The notes under the pieces are model-generated. The model saw nothing but the letters and a program-made list of their open reading frames with translations, was not told where the DNA came from and did no database searches. Below are positions 27,102 to 35,906 of a stretch of DNA of 64,000 bases, piece after piece. Position 1 is the stretch's first letter. Each line of letters begins with the position of its first letter. The position numbers were made by a program, and so were the translations under genes. Source of the DNA: Prochlorococcus marinus XMU1405 (GTDB lineage: Bacteria; Cyanobacteriota; Cyanobacteriia; PCC-6307; Cyanobiaceae); assembly GCF_017696275.1 (NCBI RefSeq), contig NZ_JAAORF010000003.1, positions 496,001 through 560,000 on the forward strand, written 5' to 3'.

Positions 27102-27956
27102 TTACTTAAAAGATTTTATTTGTATTGAGGCATTAAACCTTTTACTATCATTTGAAGGAATCATAATGTTTCTAAATCCGTCAACAAAAGAATTTCGTGG
27201 ACTAGTCCAAGGTTCGAGACATATCATTCTTCTTGGGGGATCACTCCAAATAACGCCTAAATCAAAAGGATATGGATGATTTAAAGTTACCTCTCTTTTA
27301 AAAATTTTATCTCGAAAAGAGCTTTTACCGGAAGTATACATAAGTAGATCAACTCCTGAATTAATTTTGTTTAATTCATCCAAAGTATTACTTATAGTAT
27401 TTCTTTCTTGATCCTGACAATTAAGTGGATTATCAACAAACTCTAAATTTTTGAAATCTGAAACGTTAAAATAAGGATGCAAACCGAAATTTATAGGCAT
27501 AGCAAAGTCTGTTTTATTATGGATTGTAATTTCAAATTCTAAAGAGTTAATTTTTAAAGTAACTTCTATTTTTAGTTCGAAATCGAAAGGATAATATTTT
27601 TTGGTTTTTTTTGATGCATTTAATAATAAGCATAAAAATTTTTCATTTTCATTGAAGGAGTATTGCCATTGCGAATCCCTAGCGAAACCATGTTGTGGTA
27701 ATTGCAAATAACCATTTCCAAATACTGAACTAGAGGTATTAAGATTTCCACAAATTGGAAACAAGATTGGAATGCCTCCCCTAATACTTTTTGTCTTGTC
27801 CATAAATCTTTTTTCATCGAAATAAAGTATTTCATTACCATCCGAAACCCAATTTGTAATAACGCCTCCTCTGTTAGGACAAAATTTAATGTAATTATAT
27901 TTATCTAATTGAAAGACAAAAATTCCTTGGTCCTTATTAGATGATTCAAGTTTCAC
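27102..27956 (-). CDS. Aldose 1-epimerase / glucose-6-phosphate 1-epimerase-like protein
   Basis: The 284-residue protein is of the galactose mutarotase superfamily. Supporting pieces are SIRGGIPILFPICGNL near residue 60, QHGFARDSQW near 95, the catalytic-type His in NFGLHPYFNVSD near 160, and CLEPWTSPRNSF near 255, which carries the likely catalytic Glu. The RGG-IPILFP and LEPWTSPRNS pattern fits the D-hexose-6-phosphate epimerase subgroup as I remember it. No signal peptide. It sits between the sugar-acid kinase and a hydrolase gene, all minus strand with gaps of 13 and 9 nt. Confidence 0.85.
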   Translation of the reverse strand: MKLESSNKDQGIFVFQLDKYNYIKFCPNRGGVITNWVSDGNEILYFDEKRFMDKTKSIRGGIPILFPICGNLNTSSSVFGNGYLQLPQHGFARDSQWQYSFNENEKFLCLLLNASKKTKKYYPFDFELKIEVTLKINSLEFEITIHNKTDFAMPINFGLHPYFNVSDFKNLEFVDNPLNCQDQERNTISNTLDELNKINSGVDLLMYTSGKSSFRDKIFKREVTLNHPYPFDLGVIWSDPPRRMICLEPWTSPRNSFVDGFRNIMIPSNDSKRFNASIQIKSFK

Positions 27957-27965
27957 GATTATTAC

Positions 27966-28865
27966 TTAAAGAGAATCAACCCAATCCAAAATATGCTGAT
28001 TAACTAATTCAGGTATTTCATCATGAGGGCAATGTCCTGCATCAAGAATAATTTCTTTTGTATTCTTTGGTGTAAATTTTTTATATAGATTTCTTTTTTT
28101 TGGAGTGTTCATCCATGGATCTTTCCCTCCCCAAAGAAGTAGCAATGGTGCATTTAGTTTTGAGAATAGCTTATCCAACGGCAATCCCTGAGGCCCTGAT
28201 GGGTTAAATACACTTCTAAAAACATTAAAAGCCCCAAAATCTAGAGAAGGCTTCCTTATTGACTCAACTAAAAAATCATCAACATTTTTTTTATCAACAT
28301 AAACTTGATTTAAAGTTTTTTTAATATTTTTTGGATTTCTCATATTCTCAAAAATCAAACGTTGAAGAACAATATTTTTCAAAAATATGCCGGCAACTGT
28401 TTCGATTGAAGTTTGCAACATATTCTTTTTGATAGTTTTTTCTTCACTAAAATATCCAGCAGCATTAAGTAAGATCACTCCTGCGTTTAACTCATTTAAT
28501 TCTGCACCAGCTGCTAATGCAGCATAACCACCTAATGAATTTCCAACAACAATTGTAGGTTTTTTTATTTTCTCTTTTACATAAGCGACAACCTGATCTT
28601 TCCATAAAGATCCTGAGTATTCAACGTCTTGAGGCTTAGGACTTTTTCCAAAACCAAGTAAATCCATAGCATGAACTTCGTATTTCGTACTCAAAACAGG
28701 GATATTAAATCTCCAATGATCCGTAGAAGCACCGAAACCATGAATTAATAAAATTGCGTATTCTTTTGCTGTTTGTTCAGGCTTAGCAGAGACAATATGT
28801 ATTGGGTAATTTAAAAAATTCCAGTCATAATTTACATCACCATCTATCAGAGCTGATTTTTCCAT
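27966..28865 (-). CDS. Alpha/beta hydrolase fold protein
   Basis: A 299-residue soluble hydrolase. The oxyanion strand is LLIHGFGASTDHWRFN, then MDLLGFGKSPKP, the nucleophile elbow VVGNSLGGYAALA (Ser near residue 108), the acid in LLWGGKDPWMN, and the His in AGHCPHDEIPE near residue 286. Catalytic triad complete. The pattern is close to chloroplast and cyanobacterial pheophytinase-like hydrolases, and very like the protein at 56423-57337, so the two are paralogues. Substrate unknown. It ends a plausible unit napA-hydrolase-epimerase-kinase. Confidence 0.9.
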   Translation of the reverse strand: MEKSALIDGDVNYDWNFLNYPIHIVSAKPEQTAKEYAILLIHGFGASTDHWRFNIPVLSTKYEVHAMDLLGFGKSPKPQDVEYSGSLWKDQVVAYVKEKIKKPTIVVGNSLGGYAALAAGAELNELNAGVILLNAAGYFSEEKTIKKNMLQTSIETVAGIFLKNIVLQRLIFENMRNPKNIKKTLNQVYVDKKNVDDFLVESIRKPSLDFGAFNVFRSVFNPSGPQGLPLDKLFSKLNAPLLLLWGGKDPWMNTPKKRNLYKKFTPKNTKEIILDAGHCPHDEIPELVNQHILDWVDSL

Positions 28866-28908
28866 TTATTGAAAATCTTTTGTTTTTTAATTCTAATAAA
28901 CTTATTTC

Positions 28909-30276
28909 CTAAAGAAGACCCACAGGATCGGCTGCAACATCATCTGAAATTTTATTGCCATCATTTGGTGGCTTATCTTTTAGGACAATTCTCAAAAGAA
29001 CAGGTGCAAGAAATGTAGTTCCAATAACCATTAATAAAATAGCTGCTTCAAGAGAAGGAGTTAACAACTTAGCACTTGTTCCTAATCCAAGGAAAATCAA
29101 ACCAACCTCTCCTCTAGGCATCATACCCAAACCTACTACTAATCTATTTGTAGGTTTATCACTTGAAAATACCCATCCTGCTGCAATTTTTCCAATAATT
29201 GCGACAACTAACAAAAATCCTGCAACTACAAGAGCTGAACGACTAGTTGGATCAAGTGGATTGATAACTGATAAATCCATTCCCGCTCCAACTAGTACAA
29301 AGAAAATGGTTGCGAATAAGGATACTAAAGGTAAAACGGATTGTTGAATTGCATGATTATTTTTAGAACTACTTAGAATTAATCCAGCTGCAAAAGCACC
29401 TAAAGCTGCTTCCAATCCAATGGCTGTTGCTACGAAACAACACAATACAAGTATTACAAAAGAAGCTACCACTACGGCTCCAGGAGCCTTTAATCTATCT
29501 AATAACCAATCAAAACCTGGAGCAGCTGTTCTACTTAGTGCAATAGCAGCAATAACGAATACTACAGCTGCTGCAACTAATTTAACGATGGGAGCAATTT
29601 CTAAAGTGCCTCCGGCAGCAAGGGCGACTACAACTGCCAGAATAACAATTCCTAAGATATCGTCTAACACTGCTGCACCAATAACAATCTGTCCTTCTCT
29701 AGTTTTTAAGTAACCCAACTCACCAAAAACACTTGCAGTAATTCCTATACTTGTTGCCGTCATAGATGCTCCTGCAAAAACTGCTGGAATTAGATCTACT
29801 TGGAAAATAAACATTAATCCAAGAGTTCCAAAGGCAAACGGTAAAATTACACCAGCCATAGCAACAGTGAAAGCCTGAGCTCCGACAGCTACTAATTCCT
29901 CTAATTCACTTTCTAGTCCTGTTAAAAATAAAAGAGCATATAATCCCAGAGTTGCTACTGCTTGCAGGGATGGAAAACTTTCGAAATAAACATCAGGTAC
30001 AGCTTCTGGGGGGATTGACGCTAAAGAACTAATAACATTTACAAGTCCTTCATTTAATTCTGTTCCAGCTGAAGGCGGTATCAACAAATGGAATCCTGAA
30101 GCCCCTATTACAACCCCTGCAAGGAGCTCACCTACTATCGTTGGCAAACTTAGTCTTACTAATACTTCTGCTAATGCTCTTGCAGCTAAAAATATTAATA
30201 GAAACCTTATAACTCCTATCAACGTTTCAGCAACTTCTAAATCATGTGCACTTAATTCAGCAAGTAAAGAGTACAT
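28909..30276 (-). CDS. CPA2-family Na+/H+ antiporter (NapA/NhaS-like)
   Basis: This 455-residue membrane protein has about twelve hydrophobic segments and ends in a short charged tail. The paired-aspartate motif AAVLDDILGIVILAVV marks the ion-binding site, and GASMTATSIGITASVFGELG is the conserved unwound-helix region of CPA2 exchangers. LSLPTIVGELLAGVVIGASG is typical of the first half. Function is likely sodium or pH balance across the cytoplasmic or thylakoid membrane. Codon use is slightly less AT-rich than its neighbours, which may only reflect high expression. No TrkA-N regulatory domain. Confidence 0.92.
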   Translation of the reverse strand: MYSLLAELSAHDLEVAETLIGVIRFLLIFLAARALAEVLVRLSLPTIVGELLAGVVIGASGFHLLIPPSAGTELNEGLVNVISSLASIPPEAVPDVYFESFPSLQAVATLGLYALLFLTGLESELEELVAVGAQAFTVAMAGVILPFAFGTLGLMFIFQVDLIPAVFAGASMTATSIGITASVFGELGYLKTREGQIVIGAAVLDDILGIVILAVVVALAAGGTLEIAPIVKLVAAAVVFVIAAIALSRTAAPGFDWLLDRLKAPGAVVVASFVILVLCCFVATAIGLEAALGAFAAGLILSSSKNNHAIQQSVLPLVSLFATIFFVLVGAGMDLSVINPLDPTSRSALVVAGFLLVVAIIGKIAAGWVFSSDKPTNRLVVGLGMMPRGEVGLIFLGLGTSAKLLTPSLEAAILLMVIGTTFLAPVLLRIVLKDKPPNDGNKISDDVAADPVGLL

Positions 30277-30426
30277 TTAAATGTAAAAAATAAACTACCT
30301 AATTGGAAGATAGTTTATTGAGGGCCCACTTTAAGAAATATGTAAGAAAAAAGCAAAAATACTCAACAAGTGTGGATCTGAAGTTACAACAAAGAAATTT
30401 TTAAAAAAATGGCTATTGTCTAATAT

Positions 30427-32973
30427 ATGGCTAATCCAATGAACACCAACAAACCCTTCGATCTACGTTTGCCTACCCCAGGCTGTTACTTAGATCCTGA
30501 GAAAGCTGGAATGGATTCTGATGCTGTTTTCCAAGGAATGACAGCCCATCTTTTTTATACTCTAGGAAAGTTAGCTACTTCCGCAAGTCCGCACGACCTG
30601 TACATGGCTTTAAGTTATGCAGTAAAAGATAGGCTAATGACAAGATATTTAGCCAGCCAAGAAGTTATAAGAAAAAAGCCTCAAAAAACAGTCGCATACT
30701 TATCAGCAGAATTTTTAATAGGTCCTCAATTAAGTAACAATCTTCTCAATCTTGGAATAACTCATGAGGCAGAAGATGCTTTAAAAAGATTTGGGATTGA
30801 ATCATTGTCAACAATTCTTGAAGTTGAAGAGGAGCCTGGATTAGGTAATGGTGGACTTGGCAGACTTGCAGCTTGTTATATGGAATCATTAGCATCTCTT
30901 CAAGTTCCAGCAGTTGGTTATGGTATTCGATATGAATTTGGTATATTTAATCAGTTAATTAGAGACGGCTGGCAAGTTGAAGTAACTGATAAATGGTTAA
31001 AAGGTGGATGGCCATGGGAACTTCCACAACCGGACGAATCATGTTTCGTTGGTTTTGGAGGTAGAACTGAGAGTTATAGGGATGATAAAGGAAATTACAG
31101 ATCAAGATGGATCCCTTCAGAACATGCTATTGGAGTACCTCATGATGTTCCAGTTTTAGGATATAGAGTCAATACATGTGACAGATTGAGATTATGGAGA
31201 GCTGATGCAACAGAAAGTTTTGACTTTTATGCATTCAATATTGGTGATTATTATGGTGCAGTTGAAGAAAAAGTTGCATCTGAAACTCTCTCAAAAGTTC
31301 TATATCCAAATGATGGAACTGACGAAGGTAGAAGATTAAGACTTAAACAACAACACTTTTTTGTAAGTTGTTCTCTACAGGATATGTTGAGAAGCCTTGA
31401 AAAAAGATCAATACCAATAACAGAATTCCCCAAACACTGGACAGTTCAATTAAATGATACGCATCCTGCTATTGCAGTTGCGGAATTAATGAGACTTCTT
31501 ATTGACCAATATCAAATAGGTTGGGATAAAGCTTGGAACATAACAACCTCTTCAGTTGCTTATACCAATCACACATTACTTCCAGAAGCTTTAGAGAAAT
31601 GGGATTTAGGTTTATTTAATGATCTTCTTCCCCGCCATCTTGAAATTATTTATGAAATCAATTGGAGATTTCTTCAACAATTAAGGCTCCGTTATCCTGG
31701 AGATGACAAGATTCTTCAAAAATTATCAATAATTGATGAAGAAGGCTCGAAATCAGTTCGGATGGCTCATTTAGCTACAATTGGAGCCCATCATATTAAT
31801 GGAGTTGCAGCTCTTCACTCGGATCTAATCAAAAGACAACTTCTTCCTGAATTCGCAGCTCTATGGCCTGAAAAATTTACAAATGTTACTAATGGAGTTA
31901 CTCCAAGGAGATGGGTTGCCCTATCTAATCCATCATTATCTAATCTTCTAGAAGAAGAAGTTGGTCCAAATTGGATAACAAATATGGAACTTCTCAAGAA
32001 GTTAGAAGAAAAAAAAGACGACGACAATTTTTTACAAAAATTTGAGGAAACTAAACTAAATGGTAAAAGAAAATTATCTAGTTTTATCCATTCAAAAACT
32101 GGCATACTTGTAGATCCATCAAGTTTATTTGATGTTCAGGTAAAAAGAATTCATCAATATAAAAGACAACATTTAAATGCCTTACAAATTATTGCTCAAT
32201 ATTTAAGAATCAAAAATGGTACTAACAAGTACGAAGTTCCAAGAACAATAATATTCGGAGGTAAAGCTGCACCAGGTTACTTTATGGCAAAGCTCATGAT
32301 TAGATTTATTAATGGTATTGCTGATGTAGTAAATTCTGATCCAGATATGGATGGTTTATTAAGAGTTGTTTTTCTACCAGACTATAACGTTAAACTTGGT
32401 GAAATAGTATATCCAGCAACGGATCTCTCAGAACAAATTTCAACTGCTGGGAAAGAAGCTTCTGGAACTGGAAATATGAAGTTTGCCATGAATGGAGCAT
32501 TAACGATTGGAACCTTAGATGGGGCTAATGTGGAATTAAGAGATCTTGTGAAAAAAGAGAATTTCTTTCTTTTTGGTAAGACTGAAAGCGAAATTATGGA
32601 TTTAAAAAATAATAATTACTCTCCCAAAACTTTTATTGAACAATCTCCTGAGCTTAAAGAGGTTATACGCCTAATTGAAATTGGGCACTTTAGCAATGGA
32701 GATAAAGAATTATTTAAACCTTTATTAAATAGTTTGACTGGACATGACCCATTTTTTGTTATGGCTGACTTTGAAGACTACTTAAATAAACAGGATGTGG
32801 TCAGTAAATGCTGGAATAATAAAAAATCCTGGAATAAAATGGCATTATTAAATACAGCCAGATCAGGTTATTTTTCCTCAGATAGATCTATCAGAGAGTA
32901 TTGTAAATCTATTTGGAAAGTTTCTCCAATGCCAGTTGAAATTACTTGCGACGTCGAAGAATTAACTAATTAA
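30427..32973 (+). CDS. glgP: Glycogen phosphorylase
   Basis: GlgP releases glucose-1-phosphate from glycogen, mobilising carbon at night. The 848-residue length is standard. Motifs include YLSAEFLIGPQLSNN, EEEPGLGNGGLGRLAACY, LNDTHPAIAVAELMR, TNVTNGVTPRRW, QVKRIHQYKRQHLN and the PLP-lysine region EASGTGNMKFAMNGALTIGTLDGAN (split here; Lys in GNMKF). It diverges from the antiporter gene across 150 nt. Its 3' end overlaps the convergent gene at 32966 by 8 nt. Confidence 0.98.
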   Translation: MANPMNTNKPFDLRLPTPGCYLDPEKAGMDSDAVFQGMTAHLFYTLGKLATSASPHDLYMALSYAVKDRLMTRYLASQEVIRKKPQKTVAYLSAEFLIGPQLSNNLLNLGITHEAEDALKRFGIESLSTILEVEEEPGLGNGGLGRLAACYMESLASLQVPAVGYGIRYEFGIFNQLIRDGWQVEVTDKWLKGGWPWELPQPDESCFVGFGGRTESYRDDKGNYRSRWIPSEHAIGVPHDVPVLGYRVNTCDRLRLWRADATESFDFYAFNIGDYYGAVEEKVASETLSKVLYPNDGTDEGRRLRLKQQHFFVSCSLQDMLRSLEKRSIPITEFPKHWTVQLNDTHPAIAVAELMRLLIDQYQIGWDKAWNITTSSVAYTNHTLLPEALEKWDLGLFNDLLPRHLEIIYEINWRFLQQLRLRYPGDDKILQKLSIIDEEGSKSVRMAHLATIGAHHINGVAALHSDLIKRQLLPEFAALWPEKFTNVTNGVTPRRWVALSNPSLSNLLEEEVGPNWITNMELLKKLEEKKDDDNFLQKFEETKLNGKRKLSSFIHSKTGILVDPSSLFDVQVKRIHQYKRQHLNALQIIAQYLRIKNGTNKYEVPRTIIFGGKAAPGYFMAKLMIRFINGIADVVNSDPDMDGLLRVVFLPDYNVKLGEIVYPATDLSEQISTAGKEASGTGNMKFAMNGALTIGTLDGANVELRDLVKKENFFLFGKTESEIMDLKNNNYSPKTFIEQSPELKEVIRLIEIGHFSNGDKELFKPLLNSLTGHDPFFVMADFEDYLNKQDVVSKCWNNKKSWNKMALLNTARSGYFSSDRSIREYCKSIWKVSPMPVEITCDVEELTN

Positions 32974-33421
32974 AATTTTTCTTATCTGGTGAATCTGGAG
33001 TTTGATGAAATAATCTATTCAAAATTAATCGATCCATATTTAATGGGTCTGGAGCTAATTCGTTTGCAACCTCTTTAAATTTTGATTCAAAATTTTTTGA
33101 AATTTTTGTATCAAATATCCTTTCCATTAATGCTTCAATAGAATATAAATAAGCATTAACACTTTCAAGCTCCTCTAAAGCTTCAGAAATTTCTATATCA
33201 GAAATATGCTTTACATCAGGAGTGATATTTTCATTAGATTCTCTTTCAGATAATTCTCTCTGCAACTCATCAGTAACCTTAGTACAAAGAGTTCTGAACG
33301 ATTGAATAGATGCCCAATTTAATTCTTGTTGCTGCTTAAAAGTAGGGAATTCTCTGATGAGACGATCATGCTCTTTGTAAAATCTCTGACAATCAGAGCA
33401 TTGACATGGTTCTTCAGCCAA
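32966..33421 (-). CDS. Conserved hypothetical protein with N-terminal Cys cluster
   Basis: Unrecognised. The 151-residue protein begins MAEEPCQCSDCQRFYKEHDRL, so three cysteines lie within six residues (C-x-C-xx-C), and goes on with long charged helices (about residues 20-75 and 78-125). It could be a small metal- or cluster-binding helical protein, but there is no second cysteine group. It shares direction with the next gene upstream (33453-33785; 31-nt gap), so the two probably form an operon. Its stop overlaps the glgP 3' end convergently by 8 nt. Confidence 0.7.
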   Translation of the reverse strand: MAEEPCQCSDCQRFYKEHDRLIREFPTFKQQQELNWASIQSFRTLCTKVTDELQRELSERESNENITPDVKHISDIEISEALEELESVNAYLYSIEALMERIFDTKISKNFESKFKEVANELAPDPLNMDRLILNRLFHQTPDSPDKKNFN

Positions 33422-33452
33422 AAGAAAATAAAACTCTTTTTATATCATCTCA

Positions 33453-33785
33453 CTATTTGGGCAAAATTGTAGGACCATCCAATAATTCGTCATTTTCATC
33501 AAGTGAATCTGGACTGTCTGGCAAAGGTATCTCAATACTTGTAACCAAATTTATGACATCTCTCAGCCTCATAGAATCTGCGAACCATCCCATTGCTTGC
33601 TCAGCATCTCCTCTTTTTTCAGCGTCATTTGCTTGATCTTCATGAGCTTCCGCTAATAAAGCAAGCCAGCAAAGGCATCTTGCTTGAACTATTGACAGAT
33701 CCAAATCATTAGGTTGGGATTTAGAAATGCGTTCATGCTCTTGTTGAATTAAGAGTTTTAAACGCATATCATGCAACTTAGCCAT
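33453..33785 (-). CDS. Conserved hypothetical protein, helical
   Basis: Unrecognised. The 110-residue protein is helical over residues 1-75 with a repeat-like arrangement (ARCLCWLALLAEAHEDQANDAEKRGDAEQAMGWFADSMRLRD) that looks like a TPR-type helix pair, then an acidic proline-containing tail SPDSLDENDELLDG. A protein-protein interaction role is only an inference from this pattern. It is upstream partner of the Cys-cluster protein and the first gene before the tRNA-Arg(CCT). Confidence 0.68.
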   Translation of the reverse strand: MAKLHDMRLKLLIQQEHERISKSQPNDLDLSIVQARCLCWLALLAEAHEDQANDAEKRGDAEQAMGWFADSMRLRDVINLVTSIEIPLPDSPDSLDENDELLDGPTILPK

Positions 33786-33863
33786 AAAAGATTTATTACT
33801 AACTATACGCTAGCTAGAGAGTAGCATATTTGCACACATACTACATATAGTTTTTTACTTTTA

Positions 33864-33937
<74 letters not shown>

Positions 33938-33975
33938 AATAGATGATTTTTGGCGTATTAAGCATTATGCTAAAT

Positions 33976-34352
33976 GAAAGCAGGAGAGGCAATCGCAAGA
34001 AAGTTTTATTTTGTTTCCAAAATAAAACTTTCTTGAGGAAAGTCCGGGCTCCCACATGGTCAGGCTTGCTGGGTAATTCCCAGTGCGGGTAACCGTGAGG
34101 ATAGTGCCACAGAAACATACCGCCTAATACTTTTTGTATGGCAAGGGTGCAAGGGTGCGGTAAGAGCGCACCAGCAACATTGAGAAGTGTTGGCTAGGTA
34201 AACCCCGGCTGGGAGCAAGGCTTAGTGGATTTATGACCATTAAAAAATCTACTTTTAAGTGCCGCTTGAGACTGTGAAGTAATTCTAGTCCTAGATAGAT
34301 GATTGCCCATCTTAATTAAGATGAACAGAACCCGGCTTATGACCTGCTTTTT
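33976..34352 (+). ncRNA. rnpB: RNase P RNA
   Basis: The catalytic RNA of RNase P. Universal segments are present: GAGGAAAGTCCGGGCTCC near 34035-34053, GGGTAACCGTGAGG-like P-loop segment near 34088, the AGAGCGCACCAGC segment near 34163, and the 3' AGAACCCGGCTTATG near 34327. The 5' AAAGCAGG pairs with 3' CCTGCTTT to form P1, which fixes the ends to within a few bases. An unusually long perfect AT-rich helix at 33998-34033 is in the P3 position. Type A architecture as in other cyanobacteria. Confidence 0.95.
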
Positions 34353-34376
34353 AATTATTGTGATTACTTTTATCAG

Positions 34377-35126
34377 ATGACAAATATAATTAATGCAAAG
34401 AGATTAAATCAAATAACTACTTTTTTAGAGTCTTTAAATGTTAAATCAAAAAGATTTTCTCATCTAATTAAAACACAAAATATTTCAGTGATTCAAGATT
34501 TTAATCAAGCATTTATCCATTCCTCAGCAGACAAAATAATAAATTACGAAAAACTAGAATTTTTCGGAGATGCAGTACTCAGATTAGCTGCTTCGAATTT
34601 TATTGAAAAAAAATATCCTCAATTGAGTGTCGGAGAAAGATCAGAGCTAAGAGCACAAATTGTTAGTGATGAATGGTTAACTAAATTAGGAGAAAAAATT
34701 GATATAGAGAAATTAATAATTAAAGGACCAAAAGCTCTTAATGACGAAAATTCAAAATGTACAATTATTAGTGAAGCTACAGAAGCTTTAATTGGTGCCG
34801 TTTACAAGTGCTTTAATTCAATTCAGGAAATAAATCTTTGGTTAGATGATATTTGGGAGGAAGATTCAGAAATATTTTTAAAAGCTCCATATAAATTCAA
34901 ATCTAAGACAGTATTGCAAGAGTGGTGTCAAAGTAAAGGTTTTAATTTACCAGTTTATAAAATAATCGAAGTTTCAAAGAAAAATGGAGACTCCAAAAGG
35001 TTTTCTTGCGATATATTTATCGAAGGATTTAAAGAATCATCTGCATATGGCAAGTCGCATAAACAAGCAGAAACAAATGCAGCTAGAGTTTTGATAGAAA
35101 AATTTATTTCTATAGGTAAAATCTAA
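34377..35126 (+). CDS. rnc: Ribonuclease III
   Basis: RNase III cuts double-stranded RNA in rRNA precursors and other transcripts. The 249-residue protein has the signature EKLEFFGDAVLRLAAS near residue 60, ERSELRAQIVSDEWL, and EATEALIGAVYKCF carrying further catalytic acids, then a C-terminal dsRNA-binding domain (about 178-246, KTVLQEWCQSKG, KQAETNAARVLIEKF). The ATG is about 25 nt past the rnpB 3' end, so readthrough from rnpB is possible. It is followed on the opposite strand by ndhS. Confidence 0.96.
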   Translation: MTNIINAKRLNQITTFLESLNVKSKRFSHLIKTQNISVIQDFNQAFIHSSADKIINYEKLEFFGDAVLRLAASNFIEKKYPQLSVGERSELRAQIVSDEWLTKLGEKIDIEKLIIKGPKALNDENSKCTIISEATEALIGAVYKCFNSIQEINLWLDDIWEEDSEIFLKAPYKFKSKTVLQEWCQSKGFNLPVYKIIEVSKKNGDSKRFSCDIFIEGFKESSAYGKSHKQAETNAARVLIEKFISIGKI

Positions 35127-35129
35127 TTT

Positions 35130-35315
35130 TTATACTATTTCTAAATTAGTTAGCTGAAAAGTTATGAGTTTATCCCAGTTACCTCCTTCAAAGAGAACAG
35201 CTGCTTTTTTTTTTGTAACTCTTTGCACAAACCCTTTATATCCTCTGTATATAGAGTTAATGTCTTTCACAACAACAAAAGAACCGGGGAGTATTGGTTT
35301 AGTAGACAATTCCAT
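35130..35315 (-). CDS. ndhS: NDH-1 subunit S (SH3-like ferredoxin-binding subunit)
   Basis: A 61-residue protein with an SH3/KOW-like pattern: PGSFVVVKDINSIYRGYKGFVQRVTKKKAAVLFEGGNWDKLITFQLTNLEIV (given in parts: residues 10-27 and 28-60). The GNWDKL motif and length match NdhS, which helps ferredoxin donate electrons to the NDH-1 complex in cyclic flow around photosystem I. The call is from memory of that small family. It lies between rnc (convergent, 3-nt gap) and rimM (divergent, 31-nt gap). Confidence 0.8.
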   Translation of the reverse strand: MELSTKPILPGSFVVVKDINSIYRGYKGFVQRVTKKKAAVLFEGGNWDKLITFQLTNLEIV

Positions 35316-35346
35316 AAAATACTCTTTCTAATACAATATATAATAA

Positions 35347-35880
35347 ATGGAAAATGAATGGTTGATTGTTGGATTTATAACATCATGTCATGGAATTAAT
35401 GGACAGGTAAAGGTTAAATCCTTAAGCGATTTTGAAGAAAGATTTTCAAAACCAGGAATAAGATGGTTGCAAAAAGAAAATGAACCTCCTGTAAAAATAG
35501 GACTTATATCTGGTTTCAAACAGCCTGGTAAAGAAACTTTTATTGTTAAGCTCCAAGGAGTAAATACTAGAAATCATGCAGAGGAACTTAAGAAATTTAA
35601 AATTCTTGTAAAAACTAATAAACTACCTAGACTAAAAAAAGAAGAATTCCATTTATTGGAACTTATAGATCTGGAGGTCAAAATTTTAGAAAATGATGAA
35701 TTAAAAATAATTGGGAAAGTTATTAATTTAGAAAATGAAAAAAATAATTTACTCGTTATTGAATTATTGAAAAATCAAAAACAAGTTCTAATACCATTCG
35801 TAAAGGAGATAGTACCTTTAGTTGATATAAAAAATAATTTTCTAATCATCAATCCTCCAAATGGACTTTTAGAGCTTTAA
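35347..35880 (+). CDS. rimM: Ribosome maturation factor RimM
   Basis: RimM binds the 30S head and is needed for 16S rRNA maturation. The 177-residue protein opens [29 protein letters not shown] (residues 4-32), the RimM N-terminal domain pattern, and has a PRC-barrel C-terminal domain with [14 protein letters not shown] and [30 protein letters not shown] at the end. Standard length. The ATG is 31 nt from the ndhS start on the other strand, so the shared promoter region is very short. Confidence 0.95.
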   Translation: MENEWLIVGFITSCHGINGQVKVKSLSDFEERFSKPGIRWLQKENEPPVKIGLISGFKQPGKETFIVKLQGVNTRNHAEELKKFKILVKTNKLPRLKKEEFHLLELIDLEVKILENDELKIIGKVINLENEKNNLLVIELLKNQKQVLIPFVKEIVPLVDIKNNFLIINPPNGLLEL

Positions 35881-35906
35881 ATTTAAAAAAATTTTTAAGA
35901 AACTAA

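Noticed and set aside
29420-29713. 97-codon plus-strand frame inside the antiporter gene
   Set aside because: Thr/Ala-rich antisense of a hydrophobic membrane protein; a typical shadow frame.
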